Shown here piece after piece: positions 32,955 through 43,925 of a stretch of 64,000 bases of DNA. The DNA is taken from NCBI RefSeq assembly GCF_027887165.1, contig NC_077234.1:253859158-253923157 (forward strand), written 5' to 3'. The notes beneath the pieces were generated by a model, which saw nothing but the letters and a program-made list of their open reading frames with translations, was not told where the DNA came from and did no database searches. Numbering within the stretch: the stretch's first letter is position 1; each line of letters opens with the position of its first letter. Made by a program: the position numbers and the translations under genes. The stretch comes from Monodelphis domestica. Lineage: Eukaryota > Chordata > Mammalia > Didelphimorphia > Didelphidae.

Positions 32955-34089
32955 TTAACCACCTTACACCTAGCAGAGTGGCCAATATGATAATAAAGGA
33001 AAATAATAAATGTTGGAGAGGATGTGGCAAAATTGGGATACCAATGCATTGCTGGTGGAGTTGTGAATTGATACAACCATCCTGGAAAGCAATTTGGAAT
33101 TATGCCCAAAGGGCTTTAAAAGAATGCATGTTTTTTGATCCAGTAGTTCTACTACTTGTGTTTGTATCCCAGAGATTAAAAAAAATGGAAAGGTTCTGTT
33201 TGTACAAAAATATTTATAGCTGAACTTTTTGTGGTGGCAAAAATTGGTAAATGAGGTGTCCCTCAATTGGGAAATACCTGAACAATTTGTGGTATGTGAT
33301 AGTGATGGAATACTATTGTGCTAAAAGGAACGATGAACAGCTTGATTTCTATAAGAACTGGAAAGACCTACATGAACTGATGCAGAGTGAAATAAGTGGA
33401 ATCAGGAGAACCTTATACACTGTAACTGAAACATTGTGGGATGATCAAATCTGTTACTGAAAGCAATGCAATGGTCCAGGACAATGCTGAAGGACTAATG
33501 AGAAATACTGTTATCCACATCTGGAGAAAGAACTGTGGGAGTAGAAATCCAGAAGAAAACATATGACTTCTTACTTGTTAATATGAGTATGTGATTTGGG
33601 GTTTGGTTTTAAAAGATCACTCTATTACAAAAATAAATAATATGGACATAGAATTTGATAATTTATGTTTAATCCAGTGAAATTGCTTGTCAGGTCTGGG
33701 AAGGGATGGAGATAATAAGAATCATGTAAGCATGGGAAAATTTTAAAAATTAAAACTAAATAATATTTACTGTTACTGAAAGCAATGCAATGGTCCAGGA
33801 CAATGCTGAAGGACTAATGAGAAATACTGTTATCCACATCTGGAGAAAGAACTGTGGGAGTAGAAATCCAGAAGAAAACATATGACTTCTTACTTGTTAA
33901 TATGAGTATGTGATTTGGGGTTTGGTTTTAAAAGATCACTCTATTACAAAAATAAATAATATGGACATAGAATTTGATAATTTATGTTTAACCCAGTGAA
34001 ATTGCTTGTCAGGTCTGGGAAGGGATGGAGATAATAAGAATCATGTAAGCATGGGAAAATTTTAAAAATTAAAACTAAATAATATTTTT
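32955..34089 (+). mobile_element. L1 3' end nested in L1
   Basis: The host L1 reads ATAAGAACTCACT at 32942-32954 and resumes with AAAACCTCACTATTTGACAA at 34090, two parts of one L1 sequence. The inserted piece is an L1 3' end (C-terminal ORF2, then 3' UTR). The repeated AAGAACTCACT / AAAACCTCACT is its target duplication (9 of 11). Its 3' UTR is tandemly duplicated. Confidence 0.7.
33451..34087 (+). repeat. 319-bp tandem duplication of L1 3' UTR
   Basis: 33451-33769 and 33770-34087 are the same sequence with one difference, T at 33673 versus C at 33992. Each unit starts CTGTTACTGAAAGCAATGCA and ends ACTAAATAATATTT. Confidence 0.95.
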
Positions 34090-34525
34090 AAAACCTCACT
34101 ATTTGACAAAAACTGCTGGGAAAAGTGGAAAACAGTATGGAAAAAATTAGGTTTAGATGAATATCTCACACCCTATATCAAGATAAGGTCAAGATGGATA
34201 TATGATTTAATCATAAATTAATATTATAAATAATTTAGGGGAATATCAAATTCTTTACAAGTCAGATCTATATAGAGGAGAAAAAGTTATGTCAAAACAA
34301 GAGATAGAGAATATCACAAGATATAAAGGGAATAATTTTAATTATACTAATTTTTTAAATTGTACAAACAAAAGCAATGCAACCAAGATTAGAAGGGAAA
34401 TTTTATAACAAATTTCTCTGATAAAGGTCTCATTTCTCAAATATAATAAGAACTAAGTCAAATTTGTAAGAATCCAAGTCATTTCACAATTGATAAAGTA
34501 TCAAAGGATATGAATAGGGAATTTT

Positions 34526-34727
34526 GGGGACAGCTGGGTAGCTTGGTGGATTGAGAGTCAGGCCTAGAAATGGGAGGTCCTAGGTTCAAATCTAGCTTCA
34601 GACACTTTCCAGCTGTGTAAGCCTGGGCAAGTCACTTAACCCCCATTGCCTAGCCCTTACCACTCTTCTGCCTTGGAACCAATACATAGTATTGACTCCA
34701 AGATGGAAGGTAAGGGTTTAAAAAAAA
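34526..34727 (+). mobile_element. tRNA-derived CORE-SINE
   Basis: GGGGACAGCTGGGTAGCTTG start, B box AGGTTCAAATCT, CORE-like AGCTGTGTAAGCCTGGGCAA, 3' end CAAGATGGAAGGTAAGGGTT and an A tail. Target duplication ATGAATAGGGAATTTT (34510-34525) / ATGAATAGGGAGTTTT (34728-34743), one mismatch, within L1. Confidence 0.9.
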
Positions 34728-35645
34728 TGAATAGGGAGTTTTCAGATGAAGACAAACTCAGATGAAAAAATGTTTTGAGTGCCTCTTGATTAGAGAAATG
34801 CAAAATAAAAAACTCTGAGATACTACCTCACACCTATCAGACTGGCCAATTTGACAGTAAGGGAAAATGATACATGTTGGAGGGAATGTGGTAAAATTGG
34901 AACACTATGCATTGTCAGTGGAATTTTGAACTCATCCAACAATTTTGGAGGGTAATTTGAAATTATATGCTCAAAAAGTTATAAAAGAATGTATACCTTT
35001 TGATCCAGTAATCCAACTAATACATCTTTATCCCAAAGAGATAAAAAAATGTTAAGGACATGTTTATATAAAAATATTTATAGCTTTCCTTTTTTTGAAG
35101 CGGTGGCAAAGAATTGGAAGGGATGTCTCTCAAATATGGAAAGGCTTAACAAATTGTGGTATATAATGATGATATAATATTTTTGTGCTTTAACAAATGA
35201 TGAACTGGATGATTTCAAAAAGAGCTGGAAAGACCTATGTGAAGTGATGTAGAGTGAAATAAGCAGAACCAAGAGAACATGATGCAGTCAGTTACTGCAA
35301 TATTGTGTAATGATTTAAATGTTATAGACTTCTCTACTCACAGCAATACAATGATCCAACACAAATCTGGGAGGCTCACTAAAAAAAAAGCTATCTACCT
35401 GAAGAGAAAGAACTGCTGGAGTAGAAATACAGATGAAAACAGTTGATTTATCTCTTATTTATTTTGGTATATGTTTTGGGATTTTGGTTTTATAAGTTTA
35501 TTTACTTATAAAATAAATAATATGGAAATATACTTTGCATGATAATATATGTGTAACCCAGATGGAATTGCTTGTCAACTCAAGGAGTGGGGAGGAAGAA
35601 GGGAGAGATATAAGATGGGTCATATAGCTTTGGAAAATTTATATA

Positions 35646-37150
35646 GAAATTTATTAAAATTTAAAAAATATAAAAATTTGCAAATTGTCCTAACCAACTT
35701 AAGACAATTGAAATGTATTAAATTGCACTATATATCTTAAAACTCAAACCACTTCCTTTAAAAAATGGAAAAAACTTGATACCAAGTTCCTCATTGCTTC
35801 TGTTTTAGTCCATTTCTCAAAATAAAAAAAAGTATTACCTTTACCCAAATATACATGCTTATTTTTTTAGCTTTAAGCATGGAGGGAAAAGAAAGCAAAT
35901 GAATATACTGCTTTCTAAAATCTCCTAATTAGAAATATATTTTTTCAACAGAACACTTGGGGTGCACTGAAAAATCCAAATTGTTCCTAATCAGCACTTT
36001 CCCCCTTAATGAATAGGGCCAATGAGTTGATATTAAAATGTGCATTTATAAATAGGATTCTGCAGACATGTGACATCACACACCTGCCTGATAGCTTTAA
36101 ATTGCAAATGCAGCTCTTTTTCTCTTTCTACATTTTGTATGTATTTATAGAAATTGATTGAATTGTTTTTTATATAAGATAAAACTTTTAATCATTTTTA
36201 CCACTTTAAACTTTTTAGTACTCTGCCTTAACAGAAAAGGGAAAACTACTTCTAGGGTTCATAAATCAGTGTATTAAATTTGCCCTGAAACAATCTGATA
36301 AAGTATTATTCTTACACAGATGATGCAGTTCCAGACTGTAAAAAATGTATTTTACTTTTCTAAAAATGCCTTTAAATCCTTATTCCAAAGCGATCAATTT
36401 AAAAGCTATCTAAAGAAACTTAAGCTGGGTCTACCTGCAGCAAACATACTAATTCTGACCCACAAAATCTGGTCAGATTGATTTACTGTGACCTACCTAA
36501 GTGGTGTAGATCTGTGGCAGAGCAAGAGAAAGACTGGTTTTGTTCTTCCGATGCCATGAACTACTTGGGAAGAACAGCAACCAAATTTATTTTCTTTCTC
36601 TTCTATTTTAAAAATAATTTTTCTTGATGTATTCTAGTTCTTACATCACCAGTTATCCCCTACCCACTCTTTTCCTAGCCAACCACATTTATTTTCAATC
36701 ATAATACTATTTCTACTCACTATGGAATTTAGGAGTGTATCTTTCAATAACAAAAATAAACTATTAACTCTGAATTTTAAAATCACTACCTCATTCAGCT
36801 CACCTGTTGTGTGAGGGAGAGGGCGATAGGAACTGTATAAGAATGTCTCATATCCAAATATAGGTAGCTCAGAAATTTAGAAGGTCAGGTATTCATGTAG
36901 TAAAAATCTTTTTATCCTAGTAACCACTACTGATACAACAGAAAACAAGAATCGTCGGTCATAATCTTAAGAGAAATAGATGGCAAGCATCACAGAATAT
37001 AACAGCTCAATGGATTTTAATGTTCACCATACCAAACTACATTGTTTTATAAAGAAGGAAATATATACCACAAAATTCAGTGAAATGCCTAAGTGCATGT
37101 AGATAAAAGTAGCAAAGTGGAAACTGGACCATATATATTTCTTGATTTCT
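35646..37150. other. Repeat-poor block
   Basis: About 1.5 kb in which I recognise no transposon. It is of ordinary complexity, with clustered transcription-factor-like motifs at about 35930-36200. It holds no credible coding frame. Confidence 0.45.
35930..36560. promoter_or_regulatory. Candidate cis-regulatory cluster
   Basis: Within 150 bp occur a MEF2-like TTATAAATAG (36048-36057), a CRE-like TGACATCA (36071-36078), an E-box CACCTG (36081-36086), a GATAG (36091-36095) and AT-rich homeobox-type sites, in DNA that looks free of repeats. This is inference from motif clustering only; conservation cannot be judged here. Confidence 0.3.
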
Positions 37151-37735
37151 AATCAAATATACAATTTTTATATTCCTTTATTTTATCTAATTTTATTAAA
37201 TTTTATTTTTTTCAATTACATTAGAAACAATTTTGACAACTTTTTTCTGACAGTTCACAATTCAGATTCTCTCCTTCCTCTCCCCCCCTCCCCACTTCTG
37301 AGGTGGTAAAAGTCTGATATACATTATATTGGTGCTTTCATGAAACACATATTTTCACATCCTCCCATATTCCCCTTATTGTGACAGGAGACATATTACA
37401 CATACAATACAAATACACAATACATATTACACATACAATTCAAAACTCAGGAAGGGAACATAGTGAAGGATGGCAGGTTTTGACTTATTATCAGATTCCT
37501 GTAGTTCTTTCTTTGATTGTGTATCATGTTGTTTTTTTTTTTAATAAGTCCTTTGGGATTATCTTGGAATCTTATTCTGCTGATAACAACTTAGTCCTTC
37601 ATAGATGATTGTTGTGCAATATTTCTGTTACTGTATACATAGTTTTCTTGGTTTTGCTCTTTGTACTTTGCATCAGTTTATGTATGACCAGGAGTTTTAA
37701 AAAATATTCTGTTCATCATTTCATATATATATATA
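37151..37735 (-). mobile_element. L1 3'-end fragment
   Basis: The reverse strand carries the L1 3' terminus (TTTCAATTACATTAGAAACA; CCCTCCCCACTTCTGAGG on plus) and the 3' UTR phrases up to a (TA)n tract at about 37722-37743. 5' truncated. Confidence 0.65.
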
Positions 37736-37739
37736 TATA

Positions 37740-38083
37740 TATACCATTATAGTCAACTTACTTCTTGCTCTCTCTATATATATGCTCCTATTCATTGGGC
37801 TAATTGTGATAAATATCTTAAATACCTTCAGTACCTTAAGCACTGTAAATACTTTAGGTATATTAGGTACTTCAAGTATCATTGCTATCTTAAGCAGTTA
37901 TCACTTTCTTACAAGTATAGTAATCAGTTTAACTACATTGGTTCACTGGATTACCTTAAAATATTTTAAATATTCTAGTTATCACTTTCACATGCAAGAA
38001 ATGTAATCAGTTTAGACTCATTGTTTCCCTTGATTACTTTGAGTATATTAAGTACTTTAGGTATCCTTCATACCATAGAAATC
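37740..38083. repeat. Degenerate short-period repeat
   Basis: Variants of a roughly 11-13-bp unit around AAGTACTT/AGGTAC recur: CAGTACCTTAAGCACTG, AATACTTTAGGTATATTAGG, TACTTCAAGTATC, and later TTAAGTACTTTAGGTATCC. It looks like an old, eroded minisatellite. Confidence 0.4.
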
Positions 38084-40010
38084 TTTTTTTTTAATTAATT
38101 TATTTAGTCAATTTAGAACATTATTCCTTGTTTACAAGAATCACATTATTTCCCTCCCACCCCTCCACCACCCTTCCCACAGCCAACATGCAATTCCACT
38201 GGGTATCACATGTGTCCTTGTCCATGTTGTTGGTGTTTGCACTAGAATGTTCATTTAGAGTCTACATCCCCAATCATATCCCCCTCGACCCATGTAATCA
38301 AGCAGTTGTTTTTCTTTGGTGTTTCTGCTCCCACAGTTTTTCCTCTGAAAGTGAATAGTGTTCTTTCTCATAGATCCTTCCAGGTTGTTCAGGATCACTG
38401 CATTGCCACTAATGGAGAAATTAATTACATTTGATTGTATCACAGTGTATCAGTCTCTGTGTACAATGTTCTGGTTCTGCTCCTCTCACTCTGCATCATT
38501 TCCTGGAGGTTGTTCCAGTCTCCATGGAATTCCTCTACTTTGTTATTCCTTTTAGCACAATAGTATTCCATCACCCACATATACCATAATTTGTTCAGCC
38601 ATTCCCCAATTGAAGGGCATCCCCTCATTTCCAATTTTTGGCCACCACAAAGAGCACAGTGATGAATATTCTTGTACAAGTCTTTTTCCTTATTATCTCT
38701 TTGAGGTACAAACCCAGCAGTGCTATGGTTGGATCAAAGGGCAGACAGTCTTTTATTGCCTTTTGGGCATAGTTCCAAATTGCCCTCAATAATGGTTGGA
38801 TCAGTTCACAACTCTACCAGCAATGCATTCGTATCCCAATTTTGCCACATCCCCTCCAGCATTCATTACTTTCCTTTGCTGTCATGTTAGTCAATCTGCT
38901 AGGTGTGAGGTGATCAGAGATATTTTGATTTGCATCTCTCTGATTATAAGAGATTTAGAACACTTTTTCATGTGCTTATTAATAGTTTTGATTTCTTTAA
39001 TGGAAAATTGCCTATTCATGTCCCTTGCCCATTTATCAGTTGGGCAATGGCTTGATTTTTTGTACAATTGATTTAACTCTATAAATTTGAGTAATTAGAC
39101 CTTTGTCAGTAGTTTTTGTTATGAAGATTGTTTCCCAATTTGTTGCTTCTTTTCTAATTTTCAATGCATTAGTTTTGTTTGTACAAAACCTTTTTAATTT
39201 AACATAATCAAAATTATTTATTTTACATTTTGTGATTTTTTTTCTAGCTTGTGCTTGGTTTTAAAGTCTTTCCTTTCCTAGAGATCTGACATGTATACTA
39301 TTCTGTGTTCACCGAATTTGCTTTTTGTTTCCTATATTCAGGTCTTTCACCCATTCTGAGTTTATCTTGGCATAGGGTGTGAGATATTGATCCAAACCTA
39401 ATCTCTCTCATACTGTCTTCCAATTTTCCCAGCAATTTTTATCAAATAATTTTTTGTCATCATGCTCATGTAGTTCCTAAGTTTGTTTTGGCAGGTATGC
39501 TTCTATTCAATATGTGATCATTTTCAATGGAACATCTTTTTTCTATCTCTTTTTGCAGTAATTTGTTAGTAATCTATAAAAATAAAGATGATTTATGTAT
39601 GTTTATTTTATATCCTCCTACTTTACTAAGGTTAATGATACTTTTAGCTATTTAGTTGAGTCTCTAGGATTTTCTACCAATACCACCCTGTCAGCAAAAA
39701 GAAATAATTTTATTACATCTTTGACCAATCTTATTCCTTCAATTTCTCCACTACTCACTTATTGCTATTACTAGTGTTTCTAACTCTATGTGAAAAACAT
39801 TGGTAATAATAGGCATTCTTGTTTCACTGCTGATGTTATTGGGAAGGCTTTTGTTTATTCTCATCACAAATTATACATGTTCATGGCACATGCTTTGTGT
39901 CATTTTAATTAAGAAACCCTTTATATATGTTTTCCAATGTTTTGTTTTTAATAGGAATGAGTATTCCATTTTATCAAAGACTTTTTCTTCATATATAGGT
40001 ATAAAAATAT
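38084..40010 (-). mobile_element. L1 3' half (3' UTR and ORF2 C-terminal/RT part)
   Basis: The minus-strand L1 has its 3' end near 38084, a long 3' UTR and the ORF2 C-terminus (38084-39450, well preserved), then an older-looking RT part to about 40010. Antisense phrases such as CCATTCTGAGTTTATCTTGG and CAATACCACCCTGTCAGC are typical. The antisense ORFs of 60-91 residues are chance. Confidence 0.75.
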
Positions 40011-40014
40011 GGAA

Positions 40015-40480
40015 TAATGTTTCTAAAAATGTAGATTGCCTAGACTATCATGTGATGAAATAGAAATTTTTCAGGCCATAAACGAACATCCTAAAAATAT
40101 TAGGACTAAGTAGATTCACAAGTGATTTCTAACAAATATTTAAATATTAACTAATTCTAATATTAATTTATTTAATAATAGATAAAGGAGTTATACCAAA
40201 CTCCTTTTATGAAACAATTATGGTACTGATACTTATATAAGGAAGAGCAAAATCAGAGAGAAAAAAATCAGATACCAAATTAATTGATTCATATGGATGC
40301 AAAATCCCTAAATAAAATAGTAGCTAGGAGACTACAACAATGAGCCAAAAGGTTATACATTTTCATCAAATGGGATTTGAACCAAGAATGCAGATATAGT
40401 TTAATGTAAGGAGCACTAGCAACATAATTTACCATATTAATAACAAAACTAATCAATTGTACTATTGACTCCACAGTCTA
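40015..40480 (+). mobile_element. L1 ORF2 fragment
   Basis: Plus-strand RT finger region: AAAGGAGTTATACCAAACTC, ATGCAAAATCCCTAAATAAA, CATCAAATGGGATTTGAACC. About 465 bp, with many stops. Confidence 0.6.
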
Positions 40481-41195
40481 AAAAAATTTTTTTTTTTATA
40501 GTTTTTTCAGTGGACAGAAATGTAGTGCAGTGGTTTTGAAAAAAAAAAAGTCCAGAAATATACATTTGGTCTGGTTTCAGGCAGCCATTAAATTCTTTTA
40601 TTTTTTAATTATTCAGTGCTGCAACTTCCATTATAATTCTTTATCCTACCTAGAGCTAAGTTGGGTGGCCAATTCTGACTTACTAAGAACAAACAACCAC
40701 TTAGTGCTATCATATTCTACCAAGATACTGGATAATATAATTTTATTGTATATTAATTCATAGTCATTCAATATGAATTTACATATCAATATTGATTTGT
40801 ATATTATACTTATAGGTATGTTTAAACATGTAGTATTTATGTATTTGTAGATAGGTATATAGATACATATGAAAATACTTATAAACCCTATCAAGTCTAT
40901 CCATGGGCAGGGAAAAATACCTTATCAAAATAGGAATCATTCCAAACAACAAAGGCAATTATCACGGTTTTGTTGGTAGCAATAGATTTTTAATGTATGA
41001 TAAATATATCTTGTGATTTCCTGTAATAGTTTTCCTCACTATTTTTAATACCAGATTTACTTTCTCAAAAGAAATTAAAAGCATTTGTTCAAGTTATTTC
41101 CTTTTGGGAAAAGTTCTATCATATTATAAATGGAATTTATATTTTCTCCAATTATTAAGACTATAGAGTAGTTTCCTTTTCCTTTCCTTTTCTTT
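40481..41195. other. Unassigned AT-rich sequence
   Basis: T-runs followed by unremarkable AT-rich DNA with CT-rich sequence just before the SINE. Nothing recognised. Confidence 0.4.
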
Positions 41196-41396
41196 CTTTT
41201 TTAAACCCTTACCTTCTGTCTTGGAGTCAATACTGTGTATTGGCTCCAAGGCAGAAGAGTGGTAAGGGCTAGGCAATGGGGGTCAAGTGACCTGCCCAGG
41301 GTCACACTACTGGGAAATGTCTGAGGCCAGATTTGAACCTAGGACCTCCTGTCTCTAGGCCTAGCTCTCAACACACTGAGCTACCCAGCTGCCCCC
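41196..41396 (-). mobile_element. tRNA-derived CORE-SINE
   Basis: Reverse strand: GGGGGCAGCTGGGTAGCTCA start, B box AGGTTCAAATCT, and the 3' end CAGAAGGTAAGGGTTTAA. It is flanked by CCTTTTCTTTCTT / CCTTTTCTTTTTG as a partly simple-sequence target duplication. Best preserved of the five copies. Confidence 0.9.
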
Positions 41397-41399
41397 TCC

Positions 41400-43120
41400 T
41401 TTTCTTTTTGATGGGTTCTTCAATCTCATTATAGGAGCTAAGTGTTCTAATCATTTCCCTGTTTCAGATTCTTTTTTGAAGATTGTTGTTTTGCCTTCCT
41501 TAGATGTAAAGATTTCCATTATATTTAAAATTATTAACAGCCAATCTAAATGGAGAAAATGTGTTGAAAATTATTATTATTATCAACTATCATTAAGAAT
41601 AACAATCATAATTTGCACTTGTAAAGTCATTTTCATACATGAAACTCAAAGAATGATAACATTTTAATAAAGTTTTACAGCACCCTAGAGAGTCAGGTAA
41701 ATATCATCTCAATCTTACAAATGAAGGAAATGTAACTCAAACGGAATTCCTATCTTCACCCCAACCTTAATAGAGCTCTTTAGAACCCCCCTAAAGCAAT
41801 GCAGACCTTCCAATTCACCTTTTAAACTGCAACTCAAAAGTGCCTGTGATTCAGACTCAAAAACCATTTCAGGAAGAGATTTTGAAGTCTTTCACATAGT
41901 GTTAGGAAAGTTGACGGGAAAGATCAGAGCCCTGAGATGAACTCTACAGGGGGCATGACAAAAGTGTAACTGGGAAAGAGGCACTTATATAACAGCTTTG
42001 AAGACTCATGAAACTGCATCAAACATAATGCTGAGGGGGAAGAAATGTCCATGAGTCTAAAACTTTGTGAAATGTCTTTTGTTTCCAAGTTAGGTGAATT
42101 GAAGTGGCATACATACACTGTTACTATATAGCAATATGAATAAAGGAATGTGGCTTCATTTTTAATTCATTCATATAATTTGTAATGTTGAATGAATCTC
42201 TGTTAATGGTAGTGTGGAATAAAAAAGTATTTTGTGCTGAAAGGCTAGTGGAATGTGATGGCCAATTTGATTCATTTAACATGGACCTTATTGCAAGGAG
42301 ATTGAAATTTTTATAAATCCAAAAATTTGGGAAATGACTAATCAATATCAGAATAAAGGTCATTTAATTGAAAATTCTGTGATAGTCTTTGATTATCTGA
42401 TGTTCAGTCTCAGCTCTCTTAATGACCACAGGACTTTCTCACTTAGACCTCCATCATTTCTAGCTCAAGTTAAAGAGTTAATAGAGTGTAAAGAATATTG
42501 AATTCCCAAAGCGGGTACCTTACTTCTGGACAAACCTCATTCAATTAGTAATTGAATCTCTTTAGGCCCAAGTTTGTTTATTTGTTTTAATGGTGACAAT
42601 GAGGGTAGACATAATGTCTAGCAGGCTTTATAAATCTAAAATTATTTGTCCAAAGCCAGTCTCATCATCTGCCTCCTTAACATTCTGCATCTGGTTTGTT
42701 GTCCTACTAGTATCTCAATTTTGTAAACTTGGGTTCATTTTTATTTTTATTTTATTAAATTGTACAGAGAGTGATTCATGTCATATTTTGGTTCAATTCT
42801 CACTGGAGTGAGTAGAAGATCTGAGCATGTGCCATAATTTTGATGCTTAATAGAAAATCAGTGGCCTTTGTTATGAGGAAGAAATAACTTTAGTAGGAAA
42901 ATGAAGGTTTGCAGAGGATAGATACATGAGACCTGTAAAGACAAATTCTGGAATGCTGGAAGGAAAGGTTAAGCTGGCACTGAGAGGCAGTTGGTTGTCT
43001 CTCTCTGAATGTAACCTGGGAAGAGTGACTGCCAGTCCTGAGGTTTCTGATCCTATCTGCTTCCTATCCTGCTTGCTGTCCATGTTATCCCATTACTGGG
43101 TTTCCTTGAGAGAATAACAC
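41400..43120. other. Unassigned sequence
   Basis: Mostly ordinary-complexity DNA. 41680-41770 (TCAATCTTACAAATGAAGGA) resembles an inverted MIR. No coding region of note. Confidence 0.4.
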
Positions 43121-43562
43121 TGTGATCCTGATGTTAGCCAGAAACAGCTATCTGCACTGTCAGTAAGCCAAGGTCTGGGTCCATTTGGACCTGGGACCTA
43201 CCCTGCTGCTCCTGCCAAATCTGTCACAGGCCATCACCTCTAGTAATAGCTAAGAGAGGGATTTAGTGCAGAGTATCTAGAAACCCAGGGACTGGGTTTA
43301 TAGATTAGAGAGGAGAGGGTGATAAATGTAGACCATTAAATCTCTGAAGACCCTCTGTGAGGATCTGTATTTTGTATTTTTGTATTTGTATTTTGTGGCT
43401 AGTGAACTAGTGACAGGCTTTTCCCTTACCCTTCAATATCTCTCTCTAGAAATAAACTACACCTTCCATTTTCTATATCCAACTCTTTGACTGAGTAAAT
43501 CTGTATGCTAGTCTCAGATCAGGGTCTGGCCTAGTCAGGGCTGTTAGGCCCTTCAACTCACA
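43121..43562 (+). mobile_element. ERV-C 5' LTR
   Basis: TGTGATCCTGATG start; AATAAA at 43451-43456 followed by CTACACCTTCC and TTTGACTGAG; end CCTTCAACTCACA. 442 bp. The sequence after the end (GTTGGAAACCCTTATAC) should contain the primer-binding site, but I could not match it to a tRNA 3' end. Confidence 0.55.
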
Positions 43563-43925
43563 GTTGGAAACCCTTATACTAGCCCAAAGTAATCTAGTAA
43601 TATCCCATCTGAACCTCTCACAAAATCTCCCTATTATAGTTTGATGAAGCCAGATAGTGTTGAACCTTTTTGAAATCAGGGTTTTGGGGTTCAAACTTAC
43701 TATGTCCAGGTTGTCAGTTGTAGCCCGCAGGGAAGTTTGAAACCAGTTGGGAGTAGGTTTGGTCAATCAGTTGGGAGGGGCTAACTGCTCAGAATCTTGG
43801 CAGGCTGCCAATGGAATTCTGAAGCTGGTTAGCAGTGCTGCTGGAGGACTGTCATTCAAGTCAGGAGGCTAGTGGAATTTTGGTAGTCTTTTTTTTTCCC
43901 CTCTGGGTCACTTTGAAATATTATA

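Larger units (their letters stand above)
28850..35645 (+). mobile_element. Long L1 relic with nested insertions
   Basis: It runs from the ORF1 C-terminal region (about 28850-29350) through the spacer (29340-30060), ORF2 endonuclease, reverse transcriptase and C-terminus, to a 3' UTR ending near 35645. Three later insertions break it: an hAT-like element (31304-31521), an L1 3' end (32955-34089) and a CORE-SINE (34526-34727). Frameshifts and stops are dense, so this is an old copy. It is the only L1 here in which most of ORF2 can be followed. Confidence 0.75.

Noticed and set aside
33451..34087. CRISPR-like or satellite array
   Set aside because: Only two units of 319 bp, both L1 3' UTR; no spacer structure.
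41196..41396. Possible tRNA gene (A/B-box-like sequences)
   Set aside because: The tRNA-like part is fused to a CORE and tail shared by five dispersed copies with target duplications, so it is a SINE.
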